From: Faecalibacterium prausnitzii | GTDB lineage: Bacteria; Bacillota; Clostridia; Oscillospirales; Ruminococcaceae | Length of the DNA: 64,000 bases | Assembly: GCF_003287405.1 (NCBI RefSeq) | Contig: NZ_PRLD01000005.1 | Location: 62,001 to 126,000 of the forward strand | Reading direction: 5' to 3' | Part shown: positions 19,931 through 28,539 of the stretch, piece by piece | Layout: each line of letters starts with the position of its first letter | Numbering within the stretch: the first letter of the stretch is position 1 | Position numbers and translations under genes: made by a program | The notes under the pieces: model-generated | What the model was told of the DNA's origin: nothing | The model's database searches: none | Seen by the model: the letters and a program-made list of their open reading frames with translations, nothing else

Positions 19931-20893
19931 TTATGCCTGCACCAGATGGAAGGCAAAGCCGGCGATCTCGTCTGCCATGTAGCAGGCAACGGTCTTGCCG
20001 TTCTTCACGTTCTTGCTGTCCAGATCGAACTTCACGCCGCGCTGAGACAGGTGGTAGATGGCGCGGTCCACGTTGTTGCAGCCGATGGCGATGTGGCCAT
20101 TGGTGCCGCGGCCGGGCTTCTTCATGATCTCGAACTCCTTGTTGCCGACAAAGATGCTGGAGTTGCCGGGAGCGATCTTCATGTTCAGCATAGCGCCGAT
20201 CAGGTTAGCCACCTTCATGGCCTCTTCCTCGTTATCGGTGTTGATGCCGACGTGCAGCAGCTTCAGGCCCAGCATGGTGTCAACAGCTTCCTTGCTCTGT
20301 GCGGTGATCTTTGCCCAGTCGCCGGCCTTGATCACGTCGCTCTTGCACATCCAGGTGCCGCCAACAGCGAAGATCTGGTCGTAGCCCAGATAATCATTGA
20401 CGTTCTTGGCGTTGACGCCGCCGGTGCACATCCAGCGAGCGCCCTTCAGGGCAGCGCCGATGTTCTTCAGCATACCCACGCCGCCGTTTGCCTCGGCGGG
20501 GAAGAACTTCAGAGCCTCGCAGCCCATGTTCATGGCCTGCTGCATCTCGCCTGCGGAGCAGGTGCCGGGCATCATGATGCCGCCCTTGTCAATGACGTGC
20601 TTGCAGACCTCGGGGTCGAAGCCGGGAGCAACGATGAAGGAAGCACCGGCAGCCATAGCACGGTCAGCCTGCTCGCAGGTCAGAACGGTGCCGGCACCCA
20701 GCAGCATCTCGGGCATCTCCTCGTGGATCTTGCGGATGCACTCTTCAGCACAGGCAGTGCGGAAGGTGACCTCGGCTGCGGGCAGACCGCCCTCAGCCAG
20801 AGCCTTGCACAGGGGCAGGGCCTCATCAACGCTGTTAAAAGCGATAACAGGGATAATGCCGATCTGATAGACCTTTTCTACGATGGGATTCAT
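19931..20893 (-). CDS. kdgA: KDPG/KHG aldolase with fused C-terminal VOC-like domain
   Basis: 320 residues, about 110 longer than the usual ~210. Residues 1-~210 are the class I aldolase: catalytic Glu in AAEVTFRT and Schiff-base Lys in EALKFFPAE. It splits KDPG to pyruvate and glyceraldehyde-3-phosphate. Residues ~212-320 (LLHVGINTDNEEEAMKVANL, then GHIAIGCNNVDRAIYHLSQR) look like a vicinal-oxygen-chelate/glyoxalase-type module of unknown role. First gene of the operon; AAAGGAGAA precedes the ATG. Confidence 0.92.
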   Translation of the reverse strand: MNPIVEKVYQIGIIPVIAFNSVDEALPLCKALAEGGLPAAEVTFRTACAEECIRKIHEEMPEMLLGAGTVLTCEQADRAMAAGASFIVAPGFDPEVCKHVIDKGGIMMPGTCSAGEMQQAMNMGCEALKFFPAEANGGVGMLKNIGAALKGARWMCTGGVNAKNVNDYLGYDQIFAVGGTWMCKSDVIKAGDWAKITAQSKEAVDTMLGLKLLHVGINTDNEEEAMKVANLIGAMLNMKIAPGNSSIFVGNKEFEIMKKPGRGTNGHIAIGCNNVDRAIYHLSQRGVKFDLDSKNVKNGKTVACYMADEIAGFAFHLVQA

Positions 20894-20976
20894 AACGCAT
20901 TTCTCCTTTTATATTTGAACTCTCTCGGTGCGTCGGGCTTGCTCCTGTGGGCGCAATACCCCCATACGCGCTTATG

Positions 20977-21051
20977 ATACTAGTATAAACGAACAGCCCG
21001 TCTTTGGTAATACTCAACAAGCACAATGTTTGGCATAATAGCTTGTATACA
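20977..21051. promoter_or_regulatory. Candidate control region of the kdg operon (GntR-like dyads)
   Basis: Palindromes ATACTAGTAT (20977-20986) and TGTATACA (21044-21051) lie upstream of kdgA. They resemble half elements of GntR-type operators such as the known gluconate operator core ATACTTGTATACAAGTAT. The first overlaps a minus-strand TATACT -10. The likely regulator is not identified; a GntR/FCD gene lies at 22928. Confidence 0.4.
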
Positions 21052-21130
21052 TTGCACAAAAATGACGAACGACCCGAAAAATCGGGGCAAAACCCGGTGA
21101 AAATGCTGTGAAATTGCTGTAAAAACTGGC

Positions 21131-22039
21131 TCAGATGCCAAGTGTTTCCAGTATCTCTGCCACGCCGTCGTGGTCGCAGTCGGCCTTGCTGACAAGGCGC
21201 GCCAGCGCCTGAATTTCCGGCATTCCGTTGGCCATTACAGCGGCGACCCCTGCCTTTTGCAGCATGGCGCGGTCGTTCTCACTGTCGCCCACCGCAAGGG
21301 TACTTTCGTGCGGGACGCCCAGCCGGTCTGCCAGCGCGCGCAGCGCTTCGCCCTTGTCCACACCGGCGGCGGTCACCTCCACATTTTTCGGCGACCCCTG
21401 CACGACCTCCACGCCCGGGACGGCGTAAAAGCGGGGCAAGGCAGCCGCAGCCTGCTGCGGGTCCTCAAAGAACACGCAGAGCTTTTCAATGGCAAAGGCG
21501 TTGCGGCTCATCCACTCGGCTGCGTCCCGCAGGATGGTAAAGCGTCCGTCATTGGGCTGGCGCGCTTCGGTGCTGTCCTTCTGCGCCGCCCGGGCAGCGG
21601 CCAGCGCAATGCTGTGGGCATCGGTGCAGGCGTATCCGTCCGAGAAAATGCGCAGGTCGGCGTGGAAGCTCTCGCAGACGGCAAAGGCTTCGCGGGCAGT
21701 CTCCACCGGCATCAGGCTGTGCAGCAGGCAGACCGGGGTGCTGGTGCGGTGCTCTTTCGCGTTGGAATAGCGGCTGTACACTGCGCCCACGGGGTCTGCG
21801 CCCAAGTCCCACACGGCGGCACCGTTGCAGGTGATAACGTAGCGGATGCCGGGCAGCTGCGCCACCTCCGGCGGCAGGCTGGCCAGCGGACGGCCGGTGG
21901 CGGGCACGATGTACACGCCCTTGTCCACGGCGGCCTGCAATGCGGCGCGGGTGCGGGGAGTGACGTGTCCCTCGCGGTTCAGCAGAGTGCCGTCCAGATC
22001 CAGTGCGACCAGACGGATGGCGGGAAATTGTTGTGGCAT
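21131..22039 (-). CDS. HAD-superfamily Cof-type hydrolase
   Basis: 302 residues. Motif I LDLDGTLLNREGHV with both Asp, motif II TGR (VPATGRPLA), motif III Lys, and motif IV GDSENDRAMLQKAG near the end. The large C2 cap and this layout fit Cof/YidA sugar-phosphate or nucleotide phosphatases; the substrate cannot be predicted. Single gene, divergent from the PAP2 gene. GGAGTACCC site upstream. Confidence 0.87.
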   Translation of the reverse strand: MPQQFPAIRLVALDLDGTLLNREGHVTPRTRAALQAAVDKGVYIVPATGRPLASLPPEVAQLPGIRYVITCNGAAVWDLGADPVGAVYSRYSNAKEHRTSTPVCLLHSLMPVETAREAFAVCESFHADLRIFSDGYACTDAHSIALAAARAAQKDSTEARQPNDGRFTILRDAAEWMSRNAFAIEKLCVFFEDPQQAAAALPRFYAVPGVEVVQGSPKNVEVTAAGVDKGEALRALADRLGVPHESTLAVGDSENDRAMLQKAGVAAVMANGMPEIQALARLVSKADCDHDGVAEILETLGI

Positions 22040-22097
22040 AGGGTACTCCTTTTATAATAAGATCCAGCTTGTTTTTATTGTATCGCAGGGGCGGCAA

Positions 22098-22131
22098 TTG
22101 CGCAAGTGGACGGAATGTGCTATAATAGCAC
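22098..22131 (+). promoter_or_regulatory. Promoter of the PAP2 gene with overlapping dyad
   Basis: -35 TTGCGC (22098-22103), 17 bp, -10 TATAAT (22121-22126). A 15-bp palindrome GTGCTAT-A-ATAGCAC (22117-22131) overlaps the -10 and could be an operator. Confidence 0.65.
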
Positions 22132-22162
22132 GTCAATTCACATAAAAAATAGGAGAAACGAC

Positions 22163-22804
22163 ATGAAGCTTAGCCAACTGCGCAGCCGGTGCCGCCCGCA
22201 CCTGTGGTACCAGCTGTACTGGGTGGTGTACCTGATCTGGTTCTTCTGGCTGGATCTCACCGTTACCGCCCCGAAATATATCCTGCACAGTCCGCTGGAC
22301 GATCTGATCCCCTTCAACGAGTGGTTCGTGCTCCCCTATTGCAGCTGGTTTTTGCTGCTGGCGGGGGTGACGGCGGCACTGTGGTGGTGCGATACCGCCA
22401 GCTACGATAAGCTTTGCCTGACCATGTTTTCCGGCATGACCTTCTGCCTGATCGTGTACATGATCCTGCCCAACGGGCTGGAGCTGCGTCCCGCTGTGGA
22501 GTCCCTTGGCCGGGATAACCCGGCGCTGCGGATCATGCAGCTGCTGTGGAAAGCGGACGCCGCCGTGAACGTCTGCCCCTCCATCCACTGCCAAAGCTCT
22601 GCCTGCATGGCAATGGCCTTCAGCCACAGTAAGCTGGCAGAGGGCAAGCCCCTGCGCAAGGCGCTGGCATGGGTTTGGGCGGCGCTGATCTGCCTGTCCA
22701 CCGTGTTCACCAAGCAGCACTCGGTCATTGACGTGGCCTGCGGCTTGGCAGTGGCTTTTGTGTGGCTGCCGGTGGCGTACCGCCGGGTGCGGGCACTTCA
22801 TTGA
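22163..22804 (+). CDS. PAP2-superfamily membrane phosphatase
   Basis: 213 residues, about six helices. It carries the PAP2 core motifs CPSIHCQSSA (second motif with catalytic His) and TVFTKQHSVIDVACGL (third motif with the nucleophilic His and Asp). Likely acts on a lipid phosphate such as phosphatidate or undecaprenyl pyrophosphate, or as an inositol-phosphotransferase-like enzyme; the exact substrate is open. Start at the ATG with AGGAGAAA upstream; earlier in-frame codons lack a ribosome site. Confidence 0.82.
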   Translation: MKLSQLRSRCRPHLWYQLYWVVYLIWFFWLDLTVTAPKYILHSPLDDLIPFNEWFVLPYCSWFLLLAGVTAALWWCDTASYDKLCLTMFSGMTFCLIVYMILPNGLELRPAVESLGRDNPALRIMQLLWKADAAVNVCPSIHCQSSACMAMAFSHSKLAEGKPLRKALAWVWAALICLSTVFTKQHSVIDVACGLAVAFVWLPVAYRRVRALH

Positions 22805-22849
22805 ACAAAATAGCAAAAAATTGCCTTTGATTTTCGGTTGCTCCTGCTA

Positions 22850-22900
22850 TTGACAGTTGCCCGGCAGTTGGGTAATATGGTCATATACTAATATATCACC
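22850..22900 (+). promoter_or_regulatory. gntR promoter and imperfect operator
   Basis: -35 TTGACA (22850-22855), 17 bp, -10 TAATAT (22873-22878). A 22-bp imperfect dyad begins right after (22879-22900, GGT...ATATA...TATAT...ACC), suggesting autorepression. Confidence 0.6.
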
Positions 22901-22927
22901 AACTGACCCCGAAGGGAGAACACTGCA

Positions 22928-23602
22928 ATGGCATCTTTGAGTGCGAGGGAACAGGCGTATCAGACCATCCGAAGCCGGATCATCACCATGGAGCTGAAGC
23001 CCGGCGACCCCCTGAACGACAGGGAGCTTGCGGAGCAGATGGGCATCAGCCGCACCCCCATGCGGGAAGCGCTGATCATGCTCAACATTGCCCACATGGT
23101 GGACATCAAGCCCCAGAGCGGCACCCATGTGGCTCCTATCGACCTGAAGCGGATGGAGCTGGAGCAGTTTGCCCGTTTTACCCTTGAAAAAGAGATCCTG
23201 AACCGGGTGCGCGGCCATCTGACCGACCAGCAGGAGCAGGAGTACCGGCAGATCATTGAGAACTACCGCCTGCTGGAGGCCGACCAGACCCAGCCGAACC
23301 GGGAGACCCGCCTGCTGGAGCTGGACAACCAGTTCCACCGCAAGGCGTTTGAGATCACCGGCATGGAAGCACATTTTGACCATATGCTCGGCGAGCTGCA
23401 GCACGTGGAGCGCATCCGCAAGTTCAGCCTGCAGACCAACGAGAACAAGTCCGTCTGCGATGCGCACACCCGCATTCTGGAAATGGTGCTGCACGGCACC
23501 GCCGAAGAGCTTGGCGAAGCGCTGGAAAGCCACCTGAACCGCTATAAGCTTTCGGTGGAGCAGGCCCGCAGCGTCCACCCGGAATACTTTACCGAGGGTT
23601 GA
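22928..23602 (+). CDS. GntR family regulator, FadR/FCD subfamily
   Basis: 224 residues. N-terminal winged helix (~8-75; QAYQTIRSRIITMELKPGDP and ELAEQMGISRTPMREAL) and an all-helical FCD ligand domain (~90-220) with likely metal-binding His/Asp residues (LDNQFHRKAF). Such regulators usually control sugar-acid or organic-acid catabolism. No target operon adjoins it, but the kdg operon is 2 kb away and has dyads of plausible type. Monocistronic, with a strong terminator. Confidence 0.9.
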   Translation: MASLSAREQAYQTIRSRIITMELKPGDPLNDRELAEQMGISRTPMREALIMLNIAHMVDIKPQSGTHVAPIDLKRMELEQFARFTLEKEILNRVRGHLTDQQEQEYRQIIENYRLLEADQTQPNRETRLLELDNQFHRKAFEITGMEAHFDHMLGELQHVERIRKFSLQTNENKSVCDAHTRILEMVLHGTAEELGEALESHLNRYKLSVEQARSVHPEYFTEG

Positions 23603-23605
23603 TTG

Positions 23606-23642
23606 AAAAGCCCCTGTCTGCAAGGCGGACAGGGGCTTTTTT
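23606..23642 (+). terminator. Terminator of gntR
   Basis: Stem of AAGCCCCTGTC with GACAGGGGCTT around a short loop, followed by a T run. Confidence 0.85.
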
Positions 23643-23703
23643 CATCCGGCATCCGGCAGGCATAAAAACAGCCCCGCAGACGGGGCGCAAGGAGACCAAA
23701 GCT

Positions 23704-24708
23704 ATGTATGATCAGGCAAACCGTGATATCCATTGCCTGCGGCTCTCGCTGACCGAGAGCTGCAACCTGCGCTGCTGCTACTGCCGCCCGCAGGAGCCTG
23801 CCGCGCTGCCGCCGCAGGAGCTTACCGATGCAGAGCTGCTGCATCTGGTGCAGCTGTTTGCCGCCTGCGGCATCGATACCCTGCGGCTGACCGGCGGCGA
23901 GCCTTTGCTGCGCGCCGGCGTACCGCAGCTGACCGCCCGGCTCAAGGCTGTGCCCGGCATCCGCAAGGTGACCCTGACCACCAACGGCACTCTGCTGTCG
24001 GCGCAGCTGCCGGCGCTGAAGGAAGCCGGGCTGGACGGCATCAATCTGAGCCTGAACAGCCTGAGCTATACACGGAACAAGCGCATCTCCCGCCTTACGC
24101 CGCAGCAGCACGCCGCCGTGAAGCAGGCTTTTGAGGATGCCATGTTCTGCGGCATCCCGCTCAAGCTCAACTATATGGCGCTGCGGGGCTATAATGAGCA
24201 GGACTACCGCTGGCTCGTCCGGCGGTATGTCCGGTTTTTCCCCGTCCGGCTGCGGTTTCTGGAGCTGATGCCCGTGGGCTGCGCCCGGGAACTGCAGGAA
24301 CTGGGCATCCCCAACAGCGAGATCCTGCAGCAGCTGCGGCAGGATTATCCCCGGCTGTACAGCCTGCCCCCGGCGCAGAGCGCCGCTTTTGGGGACGGGC
24401 CGGCGGTATACTACACAAACCCCGGCTGGGCGGGCAGTGTGGGCTTTATCAGCCCGGTGCACGGCAAAGAGCCTTTCTGCACCCGCTGCAACCGGGTGCG
24501 GCTGTCGGCCTCCGGTTTCCTGCGGCCCTGTCTGGCCAGCGAGGAAGGCGTAGAGCTGGGAAAAATGCTGCGCGGCGGCGCATCGGATGTGCAGCTGCTG
24601 GAAGCCATCCGGGCGGCTGTCCGCAGCAAGCCCCTGCAGCATCCCTTCCACCCGTGGGACTGCCTTGATATCCCGGTGACCCGGGATATGTACCGCATCG
24701 GGGGATGA
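23704..24708 (+). CDS. moaA: GTP 3',8-cyclase MoaA-like radical SAM enzyme
   Basis: 334 residues. Radical-SAM motif CNLRCCYC near residue 20; second cluster motif CTRCNRVRLSASGFLRPCL; C-terminal Gly-Gly (RIGG) as in true MoaA. It would start molybdopterin synthesis by converting GTP to 3',8-cyclo-dihydro-GTP. GCAAGGAG precedes the ATG at 23704; the longer frame upstream runs through the gntR terminator and is not used. No other molybdenum cofactor gene is in the window. Confidence 0.85.
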   Translation: MYDQANRDIHCLRLSLTESCNLRCCYCRPQEPAALPPQELTDAELLHLVQLFAACGIDTLRLTGGEPLLRAGVPQLTARLKAVPGIRKVTLTTNGTLLSAQLPALKEAGLDGINLSLNSLSYTRNKRISRLTPQQHAAVKQAFEDAMFCGIPLKLNYMALRGYNEQDYRWLVRRYVRFFPVRLRFLELMPVGCARELQELGIPNSEILQQLRQDYPRLYSLPPAQSAAFGDGPAVYYTNPGWAGSVGFISPVHGKEPFCTRCNRVRLSASGFLRPCLASEEGVELGKMLRGGASDVQLLEAIRAAVRSKPLQHPFHPWDCLDIPVTRDMYRIGG

Positions 24709-24720
24709 CGGTGTTGCCGG

Positions 24721-25683
24721 TCAATCTGTTTTGGTAGGACGGATAGTCACTTCGCCGCAGCGCAGCGCTTCGATGCGGCCGCCCTCCCGCTGCACCACCA
24801 GCCGCCCGGTGCCGTCGATAGAAAGCGCCTGTGCGGCGTAGGTCTCGGTGCCGGTGCACACGGTCACCCAGTGGCCGGGCACAAAGCAGCGGGCGCGGTA
24901 CTCGTCCAGACATTCAAAACCCGGGCACAGCGCTAACAGCTCCCGCCCGATGGCACCCGCCAGCGCCGCCCGGCTTACCGGGGCAGGGCCGCCGGGGTAT
25001 AAGCTGCCTGCTTTGGCGGTCAGCTCCGGGGGAAAGTCCTCAGCCGTGGCGGTCAGATTCAGCCCAATGCCCACCACCAGCCATTCCAGCTGGCCGCTTT
25101 CAAGGTCAGTACCGGCTTCGGTCAGGATGCCGCACACCTTTTTGCCCTTGTAATACAGGTCGTTCACCCACTTGATGGCAAGTTCCAGCCCGCACAGCGT
25201 CCGCACCGCCCGGCACACCGCCACCGCCGCGCCGATGGTGGCGGTCTGGGCGTTGGCGGCAGGCAGCGGCGGGCGCAGCACTACCGAACAGTACACCCCT
25301 TTGCCCGCCGGGCTGGCAAAGCTGCGTCCCAGCCGCCCGCGCCCGGCGGTCTGCCCGCCCGCCAGCACCAGCGTGCCGTGGGCAGCGCCTTCCAGCGCCA
25401 GCAGCTTTGCGGTGCGGTTGGTGCTTTCCAGCGTGTCGTACAGCTGCACCGGGGCAGGGTAGGGGCCTACCGCTTCGGCGCAGAAGGGGTCGCCGCCCAG
25501 CAGACGGTACCCCCGGCGGGAGACGGCTTCCAGCGCATAGCCCTGCGCGGTAAGCGCCGCCGCCGCCTTGTGCACGGCGGCGCGGCTGACCCCCAGCTGC
25601 TGCGCCAGCTGCTGGCCGGAAATATACGCGCCCTCGGCGGCGCTGAGCGCCTGTAAAAGCGCCTGACGGGTGGTAGAAGCCAT
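24721..25683 (-). CDS. birA: Biotin--protein ligase with N-terminal HTH (BirA)
   Basis: 320 residues. N-terminal winged helix (~1-65; ISGQQLAQQLGVSRAAVHKA), catalytic domain with the biotinyl-AMP motif GRGRLGRSFASPAGKGVY, KWVNDLYYKGKKVCGIL, and a C-terminal SH3-like domain. It attaches biotin to carboxylase or decarboxylase carrier subunits and, with the HTH, probably represses biotin uptake or synthesis genes. It ends 12 bp from moaA, convergently, with no clear terminator between them. Confidence 0.93.
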   Translation of the reverse strand: MASTTRQALLQALSAAEGAYISGQQLAQQLGVSRAAVHKAAAALTAQGYALEAVSRRGYRLLGGDPFCAEAVGPYPAPVQLYDTLESTNRTAKLLALEGAAHGTLVLAGGQTAGRGRLGRSFASPAGKGVYCSVVLRPPLPAANAQTATIGAAVAVCRAVRTLCGLELAIKWVNDLYYKGKKVCGILTEAGTDLESGQLEWLVVGIGLNLTATAEDFPPELTAKAGSLYPGGPAPVSRAALAGAIGRELLALCPGFECLDEYRARCFVPGHWVTVCTGTETYAAQALSIDGTGRLVVQREGGRIEALRCGEVTIRPTKTD

Positions 25684-25769
25684 GGCGTAAATCCTCCCTG
25701 TGTGCTATACTGCTATTGTACCATATCTGTGGGAGAAGAAAAAGTTTGAAAATATTTTAGTTTTTTGCA

Positions 25770-25791
25770 GGAACTGCCGCCGCTCCCTCGT
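25770..25791 (+). promoter_or_regulatory. Possible autoregulatory ECF-sigma promoter
   Basis: GGAACT (25770-25775) and CGTATTA from 25789. This resembles the GGAAC...CGT pattern of ECF promoters, with a slightly short spacer (14 bp after GGAAC). It lies ~65 bp before the sigma gene, so autoregulation is possible. Confidence 0.35.
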
Positions 25792-25855
25792 ATTAAAGAC
25801 AGAAGGGCGGCGCAGAGCACCGCATCCAGAACCGGAAAGGAGGCCGTGCAGCGCG

Positions 25856-26401
25856 TTGACAACACAGGAATTCAGCACGATGGTGCAGAAATATCAGGCG
25901 CTCGTGTACACGGTCTGCCACCAGCTGGTACCGGATGTACAGGAAGCGCAGGACCTGACGCAGGAGACTTTTCTGGCGGCGTGGCGGGCCATCGACCGCT
26001 GCCCGCCCGGCTTTGAAAAGCAGTGGCTGGCGCGCATCGCCGCCAACAAAGCCAAGGACTATCTGCGCAGCGCATGGGTGCGCAAGATGAACACCCCCGG
26101 CGACGAGGTGCTGGCGCTGGAAGGCGCGCCGCCCGGTATGCAGCCGGAACAGCAGGTGCTGGATGCGCTGGGCGAGGAGGAGCTTACGGAGATGATCTTA
26201 AATCTGCGTGAGCCCTACTGCACGCCCTGCCGTCTGGTGCTGCTGGAGCAGCACACCATGGCCGAAGCTGCAAGGCTGTGCGGCCGACCGCCCAAAACGG
26301 TGGAAGCACAGGTCTACCGCGCCAAAAAGATGCTGGCGCAGCAGATCTTGCAAAACGACCGCGTACCCTGTGAAAGGAGGAGCGTACATGGAACTGTTTG
26401 A
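25856..26401 (+). CDS. ECF-type RNA polymerase sigma factor
   Basis: 181 residues. Region 2 spans ~5-75 (MVQKYQALVYTVCHQLVPD and DLTQETFLAAWRAI) and region 4 ~125-175 with a helix-turn-helix (TMAEAARLCGRPPKTVEAQV). Start taken as the TTG at 25856 after AAAGGAGG; the longer upstream frame has no domain content. The last 14 bp overlap the next gene, which has anti-sigma features, so the pair is probably translationally coupled. The inducing signal is unknown. Confidence 0.88.
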   Translation: MTTQEFSTMVQKYQALVYTVCHQLVPDVQEAQDLTQETFLAAWRAIDRCPPGFEKQWLARIAANKAKDYLRSAWVRKMNTPGDEVLALEGAPPGMQPEQQVLDALGEEELTEMILNLREPYCTPCRLVLLEQHTMAEAARLCGRPPKTVEAQVYRAKKMLAQQILQNDRVPCERRSVHGTV

Positions 26402-26909
26402 CGCAAAAGGCTGTCTGAGCGAGGAAGGCTTACAGGCACTGGTCGGCGGGCAATTGGACGAAACGCAGCGGCTGGAAGCCGCCGAACACCTTGCCTACTG
26501 CGACCGCTGCATGGACCGCTATACCGCCCTGCTGACCGATGATGTGCTGGAACAGCCGCCGCGCTCCGCCCGGGGCGCGGTGATGGGCACCATCTGGATA
26601 CGGCTGATGCAGAACACATGGGGACGCGCCGCTGTGGCGACCGTAGCCGCCGTGCTGGCGCTGACGCTGTGGCGTGCCGGTACGCTGGAACAGATCCTGC
26701 ACACCGGGCAGCAGCTGAACACATGGCTGCCGCAGACTACTCAGCAGACCGAACCGGAGCTGCTGGGCAAGCCGGTGAACCACAAAGCCCCGCAGCCATC
26801 CACCGCCCCGCTGGGCAAGCCCATAGAGGACAAAAAACAGCTGACCGAGAAACTATCCGATGCACTGGATGCGCTTTTGCACCACAGTGCAGACACCACT
26901 GAGAAATGA
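26388..26909 (+). CDS. Anti-sigma factor with zinc-finger (ZAS-like) domain
   Basis: 173 residues. The N-terminal cytoplasmic domain carries His34-x3-Cys38-x2-Cys41 (EHLAYCDRC), the signature of zinc anti-sigma domains. One membrane helix follows (~79-95) and a ~75-residue outer tail rich in Pro, Gln and Lys. It would hold the ECF sigma at the membrane until a signal alters the outer part. AAAGGAGG lies upstream; the start is inside the end of the sigma gene. Confidence 0.82.
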   Translation: MELFDAKGCLSEEGLQALVGGQLDETQRLEAAEHLAYCDRCMDRYTALLTDDVLEQPPRSARGAVMGTIWIRLMQNTWGRAAVATVAAVLALTLWRAGTLEQILHTGQQLNTWLPQTTQQTEPELLGKPVNHKAPQPSTAPLGKPIEDKKQLTEKLSDALDALLHHSADTTEK

Positions 26910-26920
26910 GGGAACTGATT

Positions 26921-27646
26921 ATGAAGAAAAACGGGATCCTGACCCTGCTGTTTGCCTGCATCCCCGGTGCGGGGCAGATGTATCAGGGCTATATGAAGCG
27001 GGGGCTCTCGCTCATCACAATGTTCTGCCTGTTCATCATCCTAGGCAGCACCACGGGGCTGGACGCACTGGTAGTCGGCTGCATCGTTGTGTATATGTAC
27101 AGCTTTTTCGATACCTTGAACCTCCGCGCGCAGCTGGCGGCAGAAAAAGCCCCGGAGGACGATTATCTGGTGCACTTTAACTGGCACGATGCCCGCATGA
27201 CCCAGTTCATGGGCGAAAGCCACAAGCTGGTGGGCTGGGGGCTCATCGCGCTGGGCGCGATCGTGTTCTATAACAACATCATCATGCGGGTGCTGGGCGA
27301 TGTGATGTGGCGCTGGGGACAGGATAACCCGGTTTTCCGCGCCATCTACCTGATGCTGGACGCCCTGCCGCAGATCGTGGTCTGCGTGGCATTGATCGTG
27401 TGCGGTATGTGGCTGGTGCGCGGCCCGAAAAACAAAAAGGGCAAGCAGCTCCCTGAAGAGGAGACTGAGGAAGCCGAGGATTTCCACGCCTACACGGCTG
27501 CGCCGCAGGCTGAGGATGCAGAGGACACCGCAGACACGGATACCCATTTTGCCATGCCGGAGCTTTCGGCACTGCTGGGGGAGCCGGTGACCGACGCAGA
27601 ACAGAACGAAACCCCTGCGGAGGATGACGATGACCGAGCAGAATAA
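26921..27646 (+). CDS. Membrane protein of the ECF operon (TM2-like N-terminus)
   Basis: 241 residues. The first ~75 residues form a helical hairpin with the PGAGQMYQGYMKRG motif seen in TM2-type small membrane proteins. Two more helices lie around ~105-125 and ~150-170, then a long acidic cytoplasmic tail rich in Glu/Asp. Function unknown. Start at 26921 favoured (GAGGG 8 nt upstream); an ATG at 26906 overlaps the previous stop. Placement suggests a role in, or a target of, the sigma/anti-sigma circuit. Confidence 0.7.
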   Translation: MKKNGILTLLFACIPGAGQMYQGYMKRGLSLITMFCLFIILGSTTGLDALVVGCIVVYMYSFFDTLNLRAQLAAEKAPEDDYLVHFNWHDARMTQFMGESHKLVGWGLIALGAIVFYNNIIMRVLGDVMWRWGQDNPVFRAIYLMLDALPQIVVCVALIVCGMWLVRGPKNKKGKQLPEEETEEAEDFHAYTAAPQAEDAEDTADTDTHFAMPELSALLGEPVTDAEQNETPAEDDDDRAE

Positions 27647-28481
27647 GACCCCCTTGACGGCACAGCCGGGCAGCGCGCCCGCGCCGGAGCAGAAACCGGC
27701 AGAAAAACGACCCGCTGAAAAGCCCTTGCGCCGGGTGGGCAGCCTGACCTTGGGCGCGTGTCTCATTGCGGCGGGCGTGTTCTTTCTGCTGTATTTCTTT
27801 GTGCCGGGCTTTGATGTGCAGTTGACCCTGAAAATTGCCCCGGCGGTGGCGCTGGTGCTGCTGGGGTGCGAGGTGCTGTTTTTTGCCGCCCGCCCCGGCC
27901 GCTGGAAGTACGATTTTGTGTCCGTGCTGGTCTGTCTGGTGCTGATGGCGGGCTGCTTTTGCATGGCAATGCTGCCCATGCTATGGGACGAGTTGAGCGG
28001 CGAAAATCAGCAGACGATGAACCGTCTGAGCGCACAGGCCATTGACGAACTGTACTCCGCCTGCAAGCAAGACGCGCAGGACATCGCCATCCAGAACATC
28101 AGCGGCTGGCTGTACCTGAGCGGCCCGCAGGTCGAGACGTTGCAGCAGGCCGCCGCCCTGCCCGCCGGGGATACCTGCCTGACCTTGACTGTGGAGCTGT
28201 TTGGCCCCTACGACAGCGCCGCCGCCTTTGCCCGGGACTGCTACACCCTGACCGCACTGGCAAAGCAGTGCACCGTGCCGCCGGAAAAGCTGCACTTTAC
28301 ATGGGATGCCCGCAGCCCGGCAGAAAGCAGCCTGAACACCGGCAGTCTGCTGTACACCGAGGACTATTCGCTGGACCTGAGCGGCGCTGTGCAGCTGGAC
28401 TGGACAGTGCAGCAGATGGAGCAGCAGACCGAGACCGAGTATCTGCTGGACGCAGAAAATATCCCCGATGGGGAAGAATGA
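27630..28481 (+). CDS. Hypothetical membrane protein of the ECF operon
   Basis: 283 residues. Hydrophilic N-tail with Ala/Pro/Glu, then three helices (~38-58, ~66-83, ~95-112) and a ~165-residue probably extracellular domain with no recognised family. It overlaps the previous gene by 17 bp. Start at the second ATG (27630), which has GGAGG 6 nt upstream. Last gene of the operon; the stop codon abuts a perfect palindromic terminator. Confidence 0.65.
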   Translation: MTEQNKTPLTAQPGSAPAPEQKPAEKRPAEKPLRRVGSLTLGACLIAAGVFFLLYFFVPGFDVQLTLKIAPAVALVLLGCEVLFFAARPGRWKYDFVSVLVCLVLMAGCFCMAMLPMLWDELSGENQQTMNRLSAQAIDELYSACKQDAQDIAIQNISGWLYLSGPQVETLQQAAALPAGDTCLTLTVELFGPYDSAAAFARDCYTLTALAKQCTVPPEKLHFTWDARSPAESSLNTGSLLYTEDYSLDLSGAVQLDWTVQQMEQQTETEYLLDAENIPDGEE

Positions 28482-28516
28482 AAAATACCGCCGCACAGCT
28501 GTGCGGCGGTATTTTT
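28481..28516. terminator. Bidirectional terminator, perfect 36-bp palindrome
   Basis: AAAAATACCGCCGCACAG and its exact reverse complement with no spacer, giving A/T runs on both sides. It ends the ECF operon on the plus strand and can back up the tRNA terminator on the minus strand. Confidence 0.88.
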
Positions 28517-28539
28517 GCGGTGCGGCTGAAAGGATAAAC

